From positions 45,001-72,501 of the forward strand of contig JAXCGZ010004181.1 in assembly GCA_037179515.1 (NCBI GenBank): a stretch of 27,501 nucleotides of DNA. The letters are read 5' to 3'. Of the stretch, positions 1-8,151 are shown in pieces (the first letter of the stretch is position 1; the number at the start of each line of letters is the position of its first letter). This DNA comes from Halocaridina rubra. Taxonomy: Eukaryota > Arthropoda > Malacostraca > Decapoda > Atyidae. A program made the position numbers and the translations under genes. Below the pieces are notes generated by a model, which saw only the letters and a program-made list of their open reading frames with translations, did no database searches and was not told the origin of the DNA.

Positions 1-186
1 ATGTTCACTCCTACATTGCTCGCATTCTCAGTCTTAAAGTTCTGCTCCTGCTTTTATTTCATTTTTTCAGTGTGACAACAGGACAGGCAAAAAACTGCCC
101 TCATCAATAAAGGCTCGGGCGCGAGAAAAATTTAAGACGAAGGGAAAAGAAAAAGGTTATGGACAAAGCAGAGATGAGGTAATGAT
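1..186 (-). mobile_element. 3' tail of a decayed Jockey-like LINE (element C)
   Basis: Read on the minus strand, this is the continuation of the LINE body found at 12874-14517. The two pieces are separated by the LTR retrotransposon E1 and its 4-bp target duplication. The minus strand has a short open stretch ending in a stop (TGA near 76-78), followed at once by an AATAAA polyadenylation-type hexamer. This suits a LINE C-terminus and 3' UTR. The link rests on position (both sides of a clean insertion) and on the expected order, not on a database match. The 3' end of the LINE lies near or beyond the window start. Confidence 0.55.
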
Positions 187-190
187 ACAC
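187..190. repeat. Target-site duplication ACAC, left copy
   Basis: ACAC directly precedes the TGTC start of the 5' LTR and recurs at 12870-12873 directly after the GACA end of the 3' LTR. Ty3/Gypsy integrases usually make 4-6 bp duplications, so this marks the insertion boundaries of E1. Confidence 0.85.
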
Positions 191-327
191 TGTCGCATAA
201 CTGAAGATTTGCTGAAATTATATGAAATCCTGAAACCTGAAACCTGAAGCAGGTCCTGAAGAGAAACATGTGAGGCTAGAGGTCAAAGGTGAAATTGAAC
301 GCTCTCTCAAGTTTTTTGCTGGGATGA

Positions 328-342
328 GGCCAATATTAAAAG
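328..342 (+). promoter_or_regulatory. Possible LTR core promoter (CCAAT/TATA-like)
   Basis: GGCCAATATTAAAAGGG lies about 140 bp into the LTR and is unchanged in the 3' LTR (about 12347-12361). The spacing to the AATAAA downstream would fit a U3-R-U5 layout, with transcription starting soon after. This is a motif match only; no start site can be seen. Confidence 0.3.
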
Positions 343-756
343 GGTCACGAAGATCAGCACCCGGCGCCAAGTGCCTCAAGAGGGTGTGAGAGAGCCAAAC
401 AAATCCTCTATTCCCAATACCACACACGAACATTTGACCTATATGTATGTACATGACCTGGGGAGATACCCAATGGCAATAGACAATTGCCACCCTCTCC
501 TTTGCAATAGGCTTGTTGAAATATCTCCTCCCCAAAATAGGAGGGACTCCACTTCGAACCTGGAGTTAATTTGCAGGACTGGATGTCACTTGAGTTTATT
601 GGTAGGACTGGATGTCAAGCCACGCCCTGCCCTTGGGGTATTTCAAGAAGCCTCCGGGGCAGACACAGTTAGTTAGAACTTTGCCTGGGGCACGAATAAT
701 ATCATAGATTTTGTTGATCATAGGGCGGGGGCATTGAGGCTCGAATCTGTATACTC

Positions 757-762
757 AATAAA
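757..762 (+). promoter_or_regulatory. Polyadenylation signal AATAAA in the LTR
   Basis: The hexamer AATAAA lies about 90 bp before the LTR end and is repeated in the 3' LTR at 12776-12781. The diverged LTR of E2 keeps an AATAAA at the matching place on the minus strand (around 16360). Conservation across copies supports a real 3'-processing signal. Confidence 0.6.
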
Positions 763-852
763 GTAAGAAAAAGGAATCACCACTTGTCCATTCTTACCTT
801 GTACCCGTCTGGTACTAATATTAACGTAGTGAAAAGAATTCATCACGACAAC

Positions 853-864
853 TGGTGGCAGCAC
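853..864 (+). other. Primer-binding site
   Basis: TGGTGGCAGCAC begins two bases after the 5' LTR. The TGG is the complement of a tRNA CCA end. The following bases would pair with an acceptor stem ending GCTGCCA, which from memory suits some arthropod tRNA-Leu species; I could not verify the tRNA identity. Position right after the LTR is the main evidence. Confidence 0.75.
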
Positions 865-910
865 AGTACGGATCAGATGCCTGGAAAAAAGTACATCAAG
901 AGACAGGTGA

Positions 911-2140
911 ATGCCAGTGCAGACCCGTGCAAAGAAAATAAGAATGGCAAACGCACAAGACCAGTTCCTCCCAAGTCAGGAAATGGGCGACGAGGAAAAA
1001 GACCGGAAAATTCTCGAATTGGAGGAGCAAGTGCGGCGCCTACAAACACGCGCCGACGCCGCTCCGTCGAGAAGGAGCCTGGTCGACGACGACAACACCG
1101 ACAGCGAAACCGACGCCTCAAACAGTGATGAACAGCCTGCCGCTCCGAGCCCCGTGGTGACACAGGGAACGCAGCAGGCCATGCCCCCTATCCGTGCCCT
1201 GGTTGTAAAGGTGCCTCGAGTCAAAGATTCACTTTTATACTTTGACGGCGCAAACGTGAAAGGCCTCGAGTATCCATCCATATTTCCCGCAGCCGATTTT
1301 TTGACACACTTGGGTCTGCGGATGAGGAGCGCCGAGTGGACCGACGAGTACCGAATTAACGAAGTAGTACAAAGGTGCACCGGATTCGCGGCCGACACCC
1401 TCGGCAGAGACGAATGGTCGGAAATAAAACAGCGGGAAACTTTTAAGGATCGGTTCCAATATATGTTCACAGTCCGACAGAGCGAAGAAACGCTCATATC
1501 TAAGATTCAAAACAGTCCCCGAAGACATGGAGAACAGTTGAGTTGGTACGCGAGTAGGATTGAAACGTTAACAGGGTCAGTGAGTGAAATTGTCGATAAC
1601 ACGTACATGCGACAAAGTATTGTGCGAAGCGCCTTACGGAAAACTGTTCCGGAGAGGTGCCACTTTCTGTTGAAGTCCAACATCCCGGTCCCCGATCTCG
1701 TGCGTCTACTGCTGAATTGGTTCGAGAGCCACCCTGGTCATGGGCTTTTGGAAGAGGAAATTGATAGGGAAAGACTCTTAGGGCCGGCAGCGGTCCCCGT
1801 CGCAGCCATGGCGTACGACCGAGGACCGAGATTCCGAGACAAGAAGGCAGGACGGTGCGCAAAGTGTTGCGGCATAGGTCACCCCCAGGATTGGTGCGTG
1901 GAAATGGCCCCACCGGACATAGTCTGCTACAACTGTCTGGGGGCCGGACATCGGGTTAAAGGATGCCCCTCGGCAAGGATAACTCACGGAGTTTGGCAAC
2001 GGGCGACCCAGAAAAAAAAAACGCCAATGCCCCGACGGGAGCCTCCAGCGAACGGTCTGAACACCTCCGGTCGAGGAGCTATCGCTCCTCCCCAACAAGA
2101 AGACGTGGACATCACAAGACCACCTCCTCAGCGCAGATAA
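911..2140 (+). CDS. gag: Gag polyprotein of E1
   Basis: This intact 409-codon ORF would encode the structural capsid protein that packages the element RNA in the cytoplasm. Residues about 20-50 are charged and heptad-like (a likely coiled coil). Residues about 100-300 form the presumed capsid region. Two CCHC zinc knuckles follow: C316-x2-C-x4-H-x4-C329 and C339-x2-C-x4-H-x4-C352, which bind RNA in retroelement nucleocapsids. The ATG at 911 is the first in this frame after the primer-binding site; a downstream in-frame ATG (M12) is an alternative. The ORF overlaps the pol frame, which lies in -1 relative to it, with an A10 run at 2012-2021 as the likely shift site. Unlike pol, gag has no disabling mutation. 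Confidence 0.9.
   Translation: MPVQTRAKKIRMANAQDQFLPSQEMGDEEKDRKILELEEQVRRLQTRADAAPSRRSLVDDDNTDSETDASNSDEQPAAPSPVVTQGTQQAMPPIRALVVKVPRVKDSLLYFDGANVKGLEYPSIFPAADFLTHLGLRMRSAEWTDEYRINEVVQRCTGFAADTLGRDEWSEIKQRETFKDRFQYMFTVRQSEETLISKIQNSPRRHGEQLSWYASRIETLTGSVSEIVDNTYMRQSIVRSALRKTVPERCHFLLKSNIPVPDLVRLLLNWFESHPGHGLLEEEIDRERLLGPAAVPVAAMAYDRGPRFRDKKAGRCAKCCGIGHPQDWCVEMAPPDIVCYNCLGAGHRVKGCPSARITHGVWQRATQKKKTPMPRREPPANGLNTSGRGAIAPPQQEDVDITRPPPQRR
2012..2021 (+). promoter_or_regulatory. Probable -1 ribosomal frameshift site (A10 run)
   Basis: Gag reads CAG AAA AAA AAA ACG here, so the heptamer A AAA AAA at 2014-2020 has the X XXY YYZ layout of a -1 slippery site. The pol frame is -1 relative to gag and is open through this point, running on to the protease DTGS motif at 2224. 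It lies just downstream of the second zinc knuckle and about 120 bp before the gag stop, a usual place for gag-pol shifting. I did not fold a downstream stimulatory structure. The length of a homopolymer can also be a sequencing error. Confidence 0.6.
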
Positions 2141-3078
2141 GTACTTGTAGTTTCTATCTAATGAGTAATGGGAACTTGCTAATAGAAATTGTGGTCGGTG
2201 GAGTCCGCCAAATTGCTTTGTTAGATACTGGCTCAGCCGTATCATTAATTGACCGTAGTATTGTTGCAGACCCCATCACTAAATTAGATACTCCAGTAGT
2301 TATTACTACTTTGGGCAATAATACCCCGAACTTTGTTTGAGTTAAAGAAGTGGTGAAACCCGTGATTGCATTTGAAGGGTGCCCCACAATATTTAAATGT
2401 GCTTTTCTTGTTGTATCTAGGCTAAGTGTTGAACAGGCGAAAGTAATAATTGGTTTCGAGGACATGGTAAAAATGGGAGTCAGTATTGTTAATACACGCG
2501 ATGAAACTACCGTAACGGTAAATGATTGCGAACGAAATAGTTGCACGTTCCGCGAGCGCGTCAGTGTCTGCAAGCGTGTTGCAAGAGAAAAACGATAACT
2601 ACATCATGACGCTTCGGGAAGAAATTATTGAGAGCGGTACTGCATGAGTTTTAGAAGTTATTACCTCGCGAGTAATCCTGAACGCTCGAGCCTTATGCGC
2701 AGAATTTGTCGGAGAGTATGCGGATTTTTTTCCTAATAAATTGCTAATGGTTCCCGAGGGATCGCTGAAATTAACTATTATGTGTGCGAATATGTCGCCG
2801 ATCCCGCTAGTTATTTCTAGAAACATGAAAGTCGCCGAATTCGAAGAAGTGCGCGAGTGTTACAGTGTAAATTTCACGAGGGTAGCGGAAGACCCCGAGC
2901 GTATCATAAATTTGCAGGCGTTAGCGAGAGGACTGAGCACTGCTGAGCATTCTACTTTTATGACTGAACTTGTCGCTAAATATCATGATGTATTTGCTTT
3001 AGATAATGACCCCCTTGGAGAATGCACTCTCATGCCTTTTGATAGGGTTTTGTCAAACCCTATCGCACTCCGTTTGTA
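2023..3078 (+). pseudogene. pol: Pol N-terminal part: aspartic protease and linker, disrupted
   Basis: The -1 frame after the A10 run encodes a retroviral-type aspartic protease. The catalytic Asp is in DTGS at 2224-2235, preceded by two leucines and followed by a hydrophobic stretch, as is usual. The protease would cleave Gag-Pol into mature proteins. Four lesions break the frame. There is a TGA at 2338-2340. A frame change lies in the A-rich stretch at about 2585-2597, after which coding resumes in the frame of 2741. A TGA lies at 2645-2647. A second frame change in a T run at about 3046-3052 returns to the frame of the RT ORF. Between the breaks the translation still reads like a pol linker leading to RT. 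The frame changes lie at homopolymers, so some could be assembly errors; the stops are harder to explain that way. Confidence 0.85.
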
Positions 3079-3099
3079 TACGAAAAAAGGTTAGAGGAA

Positions 3100-5955
3100 A
3101 TGGTATCTGATTTAGAGAAAAAGGGTGTCATTAGATTGTCTAAAAGCCCTTGGCACAGCCCCATAGTAGTAGTTAAGAAGAAAGAGGGAGATCTTCGATT
3201 GTGCGTGGATTTCCGCAAACTAAATTTGCTCGCCGAAGGCGATAAATTCCCCCTCCCCATAACTGAAGATGTACTGTGTCACGTCAGCGGCGCTAAGTAT
3301 TTTACCACTCTCGACCTCCTGGCGGGTTACCACCAGGTAGTCTTAGAAGAGAAGAGTAAAGCGAAGACCGCTTTTTCAGTAAATAATAAACTCTATGAGT
3401 ATAATCGTTTGCCTTTTGGGTTAAAAAACGCCCCCAGTCATTTTAGCAGACTCATGACAGCCGTGCTTTTGGGTCTCATCGGTAACGCCGTGTTAGTGTA
3501 TTTGGATGATTTAGTTATAATCGGACAAACCTTTGAAGAACACGCCAGGAATCTCATTTCAGTTTTAGAAGCCTTAAGACAGAATAACCTGCGCGTGAAA
3601 TTGTCTAAGTGCCAGTTTTTCAAAGCAGAAGTAGAATTTCTCGGACACAAATTGTCATCCGCGGGTGTGGCAGTATTACACAATGAGGTAAAAGCCATCG
3701 AAAAGTTTGCGCGGCCCAAAACATGTAAAGATGTTAGATCATTTCTCGGACTTTGCTCGTATTACCGTAAATTCATTGAGAAGTACGTGGACATTTCCCA
3801 TCCCTTAGACAGGCTCCGAAATGCTCACCAGATTTGCTGGACGTCCGAGCACGAGACCGCATTCGTAGCTTTAAAGAAAGCCCTAATGTCCACTCAAGTA
3901 CTCGCTTATCCTAAATTTGATCGGGCGTTTTACGTCATGTGCGACGCCTCCGACGTTGCGATCGGCGGAGTAATATCGCAGGACGATGACGAGAAAAGAG
4001 ACCGCCCCATTAGTTTCGCTTCCCGGGTGCTCACAGACACTGAGCGGCGATATTCTACCATCGAACGAGAGGCACTTGCTATCGTGTTCATCCTAGAAAA
4101 GCATAAATATTTCCTACTCGGATATCCAGTAATAATTCGTAGCGATCACCTGCCTTTAAAGTACGTGTATGCAAACCCGCTAAATAACCAAAGGCTTTCC
4201 CGATGGCTGTTAAGACTTATGCAGTTTAATATACAGGGGTTCGAGTATGTACCCAGAAAAAGTAACAAAGTAGCAGATGCCCTGAGCAGGGGAGTGCGGG
4301 AAGTCCCCGCCCTGGCCATTACCCGTTCAATGAGGAACGCGGGTCATCGGACTGTGGACACGAACCGTCCGGCAACTGCGGGAGCCGATCCCGATTCCGC
4401 ACACACATTCCTTCAGAGTGATGGGGAAAATCATCCTTGCAAGGTAACTAAAAGCGTGAATGGGGGAAGTGAGGGTGAGCGAGGACCGAGTGAAAGTTGC
4501 GAGACTGAACTTGAGAGTGAGCGAGCAAGTATTAATGAGTGGGGGGAGGGCTCTTGTGGGTGGAATCGAGAGGAGCTCGTAAGGAAGCAGGACGGGGATG
4601 CGTTGTGGGGAGAAGTAAAGAAACTCTTACAAGGAATAAATGGCGAAGTCCCTGTTAAAATTCGACGCCAAATAAATTCATTCGTAATAGAAGGTGGAAT
4701 CTTGTACAAAATGTTTAAGAGAAAAAACGAAGAGGGGGGATACACGGCAGTACTCCCCGAGGACTTCCACCATCACGCCCTCTTTCTGTGTCACACGAGT
4801 CCCTCAGCCGGCCATATGGGAATTGAGAAAACGTATCGGTTGCTAAGTACCCAATTTTATTGGAAAGGGATGTATAAGGATGCTGTAGAGTATGTAAAGA
4901 AATGCCACATGTGCAACTGCTTCAAAAGACAGCCTAATACTGTTCCCCCTGCCCGGATTTGGCCGCGATGCAGTTTTAAATGGGAGAGAGTCCATTGCGA
5001 TTTGATAGGCCCCTCGCCCCGATCATATGATGGCTACTTATACATATTCGTACTCACAGACGAATGCACAAGATATACCTTCACGTATGCGATGAAGGAT
5101 AAGAGCGCGGCTTCGGTCGCTGTTGCCCTGTACCAGTTTATATTAGTATTTGGATTCCCTCGAGAAGTCGTAACTGATAATGGACGCGAATTTATGAACG
5201 AAGTTTTCAAGGGGTTATGCGAGTTAGCACGAGTTCGCCATGCCGCGGTCCATGCGTATCGGCCGCAAGCTAACGGGTTAGTAGAGCAACGAAATGCCTC
5301 CATTATTACACTATTACGTCAACTCGCTGCCTCTGACCCCCAAGGATTGAACCTGCACCTGAAGCAGGCGGAGCAGGCCCTGAATTTCGCATATCATAAA
5401 TCCATCGGAGACTCCCCCTATTTCTTAGTGTTTGGGGAAGATCCCAAATTACCCTGGGACACCTTCGCCACGCAAAAGCTCTTGCCTGTGTATGATATTG
5501 AGAGTCTTCGAACGTATATGATAAATACCGCCAGAAAGACCTACGAACTTACGGCGGCCATCCTGGATAAGCAGAAAGAGAGATATGCAAAAGCGTATGA
5601 TCTCAGGCATAGTACGAAGAGGCATGAAGCAAAAGTAGGTGACCGAGTCTACATGAAAAATGTTAACCGCCAGCATAAAATGTCCCCCTTGTATCTAGGT
5701 CCATATCGGGTATTGGAGATAGCACATGACAATATAACCCTTAGAGATTTACGCAGTGATAAAATTTGCCATTTTCATTCCAGCTTGGTCATAAAGAAAG
5801 AATGGGAGCTGACAAGAAATGACAACAAAAATGTTACACAGCCTTTTCCCGTATTTGAAAGAGCGGAAGTTGATCCGGAAGACGAAGGAACAGGGGAGAA
5901 AACAGCGCCCACATACGCACCCCCCCTCGTAAAAGCTAGTCAGCCGGAGCCCTAA
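3100..5955 (+). CDS. pol: Pol C-terminal part: reverse transcriptase, RNase H, integrase
   Basis: This open stretch of 951 codons (open upstream to about 3046) copies the element RNA to DNA and inserts it. RT: LRLCVDFRKLN at about residue 31-41, then the catalytic YLDD at 134-137. RNase H: D282 in MCDAS, a Glu in the YSTIERE motif (322/324), and D349 in RSDH. Integrase: zinc-binding H565-x6-H572-x29-C602-x2-C605, and a catalytic D634, D693, E729 triad with exactly 35 residues between the last two. A GPY motif sits at about 867-869 in a GPY/F-like module. The C-terminal tail is acidic and variable. The ATG at 3100 is only the first in the frame; the natural protein comes from the Gag-Pol shift. 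All catalytic residues that I can place are present, in contrast to the broken protease region. Confidence 0.95.
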   Translation: MVSDLEKKGVIRLSKSPWHSPIVVVKKKEGDLRLCVDFRKLNLLAEGDKFPLPITEDVLCHVSGAKYFTTLDLLAGYHQVVLEEKSKAKTAFSVNNKLYEYNRLPFGLKNAPSHFSRLMTAVLLGLIGNAVLVYLDDLVIIGQTFEEHARNLISVLEALRQNNLRVKLSKCQFFKAEVEFLGHKLSSAGVAVLHNEVKAIEKFARPKTCKDVRSFLGLCSYYRKFIEKYVDISHPLDRLRNAHQICWTSEHETAFVALKKALMSTQVLAYPKFDRAFYVMCDASDVAIGGVISQDDDEKRDRPISFASRVLTDTERRYSTIEREALAIVFILEKHKYFLLGYPVIIRSDHLPLKYVYANPLNNQRLSRWLLRLMQFNIQGFEYVPRKSNKVADALSRGVREVPALAITRSMRNAGHRTVDTNRPATAGADPDSAHTFLQSDGENHPCKVTKSVNGGSEGERGPSESCETELESERASINEWGEGSCGWNREELVRKQDGDALWGEVKKLLQGINGEVPVKIRRQINSFVIEGGILYKMFKRKNEEGGYTAVLPEDFHHHALFLCHTSPSAGHMGIEKTYRLLSTQFYWKGMYKDAVEYVKKCHMCNCFKRQPNTVPPARIWPRCSFKWERVHCDLIGPSPRSYDGYLYIFVLTDECTRYTFTYAMKDKSAASVAVALYQFILVFGFPREVVTDNGREFMNEVFKGLCELARVRHAAVHAYRPQANGLVEQRNASIITLLRQLAASDPQGLNLHLKQAEQALNFAYHKSIGDSPYFLVFGEDPKLPWDTFATQKLLPVYDIESLRTYMINTARKTYELTAAILDKQKERYAKAYDLRHSTKRHEAKVGDRVYMKNVNRQHKMSPLYLGPYRVLEIAHDNITLRDLRSDKICHFHSSLVIKKEWELTRNDNKNVTQPFPVFERAEVDPEDEGTGEKTAPTYAPPLVKASQPEP

Positions 5956-6931
5956 AGGCAAACCTTAGGCAGCATAAGAGCAGAAAAAATAACAAAATAA
6001 AAGGGGTGGTAAAAATAAAAAGTACCCCACCGTGCGTAAGTATGAGCAAACAGACAGAACGGTCATATGTCGAACTTCTCCCCATTCCGAAGGTCATCCT
6101 GTTGTATAGTAATTCAAATAAGTCAAATTCGAGATAGTAAAAGAATATATATATTTTCTGTTTTAAGTTTTTCATGTGCAACTCCTTACGAGATTATGAA
6201 ACTTAAGCAAATTGCATTTCTTTACTGTTGCTAATGAAATATACTTTTTGTATTTATTATTGCATACACAGAGACAGACTTTTGATATTATTTCAGATTC
6301 ACGTTTTTTTTGGGTTGTAGTTTTTAGTATGGAAAAAAAATATCTTTAAAATCTTTAAAATCTTAATCCCTTTGAGATATTGTAATTAAAGAGTTTTGAA
6401 AAGATTATCTAGAAATAATTATTGTTAATCACTGTCACTGTCGTGAATTTATAATTACATTTGAGCTAAATTAAGATAATTGTGATTACCAGAATTTATA
6501 TGTTGAGTTTTAAATTTAAAAATTAAGAATACTGAAGTCATTATAAGACGTCTGTTACGAAAAAGATATTTGTACTTTTGTTGATAGTAGTAGAGATATT
6601 GTCACATATGATTGTAATATTTTGCTATTACAGTATGTCCTCAGCAATATTAAACAGAAAGGAATAAATTTATGCTTCGACGTTTCTGCAGTTGTACACT
6701 AAGTTCTTTTGCTTTTTTGTTTTTGTTTTTGTTAATCGGGAATAAGAATAGCCCTTTGACAATAAACGTAATACTCTACTAATAGTCATTCATCACGTTT
6801 GTTCACTTTCAATTGTTTATTTATTCTTTTATTATGTAGAGATACTCTGCGACAATTTAATTTTTTATTTTCAGTACATGTAAAGGAAGGAAGCCCGTCT
6901 CGCCTGACCGCGACGTATTTCAAGGTCGCCC

Positions 6932-6933
<2 letters not shown>

Positions 6934-7017
<84 letters not shown>

Positions 7018-7032
7018 CTCTCTCTCTCTCTC
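6934..7032 (+). repeat. (CT)n microsatellite
   Basis: About 99 bp of CT repeats with a short TATCTAT interruption near 7009-7015. The inverted copy E2 has (GA)n at the matching place (26285-26311), so the repeat seed predates the split of the two copies. The 84-codon ORF over it is a repeat artefact. Confidence 0.95.
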
Positions 7033-8047
7033 CTACCTTTCACTCTACTCTGAGACTGACATAGGATCCTCCCGATGCTAAAAGAATGTTGCCGTCATTG
7101 ATTCTTTTTTTGTTTTTTTTTTCCAGCGAAGCTAGGCGATAACTGTGCCTACATTTCATTTCAGTTGATAAATTTTTACATGCTGTTATTGCATAAATAT
7201 TGATAAGACATCGGTAGTACCGACTTTTGCATAAATACTTTCGCCACATATCGCAACTGTTTAGAGAATAAACAAAACTCCCATTGACAAATTGGGGAGC
7301 CCGAAAGTTGCCACATGCTTTATATATTTACATAGATTATGACAGCAGGAATTTGAATAGTAAAAGAGATTGTGTTAGAATGATCATTACTATGAAATAT
7401 AAGTATAGAACTCCGTTCTTACTTCTGAATGCCAGTCTCCACTATATATATGGCTATTCCTGATTCAGTATTTTTTTTTTATTATTCTTATATTGATCAT
7501 GATTATTAGTAATGTTATTATTATGATGACTGGTATTGTTGCTATCTCTCAACGGCCTGTTGCTAATTATTATTTTTTGAAATGCAATCAGCACCAACCT
7601 GATGATTTGTATCTTTTATCTGAATTCATACTTGATATTATTGCAGCCACTACTAATAAGAATATTTCTTTAGTGGCTTTTCTCAGCATTTAATGTTAGT
7701 TCTTTTTTTTATGTCTGTAGTAAAGTAATATTACGTATCAGTTACCCAGCTATGTCCTAAGTGTTTGGGAATCCTAATCTAATGATGTAGGCAAATGTGC
7801 AAATAAGGAAAATATTTCCAGGCAGCCCCGACCAGCAAGTTCTAAAAGTCTTTAGATTTTGTTCTCTCTCAAACAAGTCCCTGTTGCCCATTGAATAGAG
7901 ATTGCAATCACTTGCAGTTGCAGGGGAGGCAAAGTATAGCCTCAGATTACCAACGTATGGCCATTGCTGGTACCCCGAAGTCATAGGGAACCTTTCTTAC
8001 AACTGTAGTAGTGACATAGGTTCAAATTTTCATCCCAAGGTCTGCTT

Positions 8048-8055
8048 CGAAGGTA
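8048..8055. repeat. 8-bp target-site duplication of LINE A1, left copy
   Basis: CGAAGGTA here is repeated exactly at 10870-10877. The copies abut the 3' tail and the truncated 5' end of the LINE, respectively. E2 resumes its own alignment on both sides of this point, which independently marks the insertion site. Confidence 0.75.
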
Positions 8056-8062
8056 CGTGTGT

Positions 8063-8090
8063 GATTACCTAATTGTGATTACCTAATTGT
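8063..8090 (-). repeat. 14-bp tail repeats at the 3' end of LINE A1
   Basis: Two exact 14-bp units occur in tandem. On the minus strand each reads ACAATTAGGTAATC. A related single unit is found at the 3' end of fragment A4 (about 15920-15935). CR1/L2-group LINEs often end in such short repeats rather than poly(A). Confidence 0.8.
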
Positions 8091-8151
8091 GTTTACGGGA
8101 AAGAGCACAAAGCTCGTATCTTCCCGTCTCCTGATCGCTTCCATTTTATAC

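Larger units (their letters stand above)
191..850 (+). repeat. 5' LTR of E1
   Basis: This 660-bp repeat matches 12210-12869 with a constant offset of 12019 and no indel that I could find. It starts TGTC and ends GACA, giving a short terminal inverted repeat. It contains a CCAAT/TATA-like stretch near 328-342, an AATAAA at 757-762, and an internal short direct repeat (AGGACTGGATGTCA at about 573 and 603). A 105-codon antisense ORF at 218-535 recurs in the 3' LTR only because the LTRs are duplicates. Confidence 0.95.
5956..8055 (+). other. E1 non-coding 3' region, first part
   Basis: There is no convincing ORF in this 2.1-kb AT-rich stretch after pol. It is not an unrelated insertion: segments align in inverted orientation with E2. 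About 6150-6930 matches 26620-27400, 7040-7370 matches 25970-26290, 7490-7690 matches 19500-19732, and 7700-8050 matches 18110-18418. Matched anchors include GACAGTGATTAACAATAATT (E2 27167-27186). It contains a CT microsatellite at 6934-7032. Whether it is a decayed env, a cis-acting region or captured DNA cannot be told from the sequence. Confidence 0.8.

Noticed and set aside
218..535. Antisense 105-codon ORF in the 5' LTR, repeated at 12237-12554
   Set aside because: It recurs only because the LTRs are duplicates. It has no recognisable domain, and the diverged E2 LTR does not keep it.
371..676. 101-codon plus-strand ORF in the LTR (with a longer version at 12330-12695)
   Set aside because: No family resemblance; LTR sequence, open by chance.
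784..1528. ORFs overlapping the start of gag on both strands (784-1128, 976-1497 and others)
   Set aside because: Alternative frames of gag with biased composition (Arg-rich) and no domain; gag in the 911 frame has zinc knuckles.
6799..7053. 84-codon ORF with Ser-Leu repeats
   Set aside because: Translation of the CT microsatellite.
5956..8055. An envelope gene after pol
   Set aside because: No long ORF, signal peptide, membrane segment or cleavage motif could be recognised, and no frame is shared with E2. A fully decayed env cannot be excluded.
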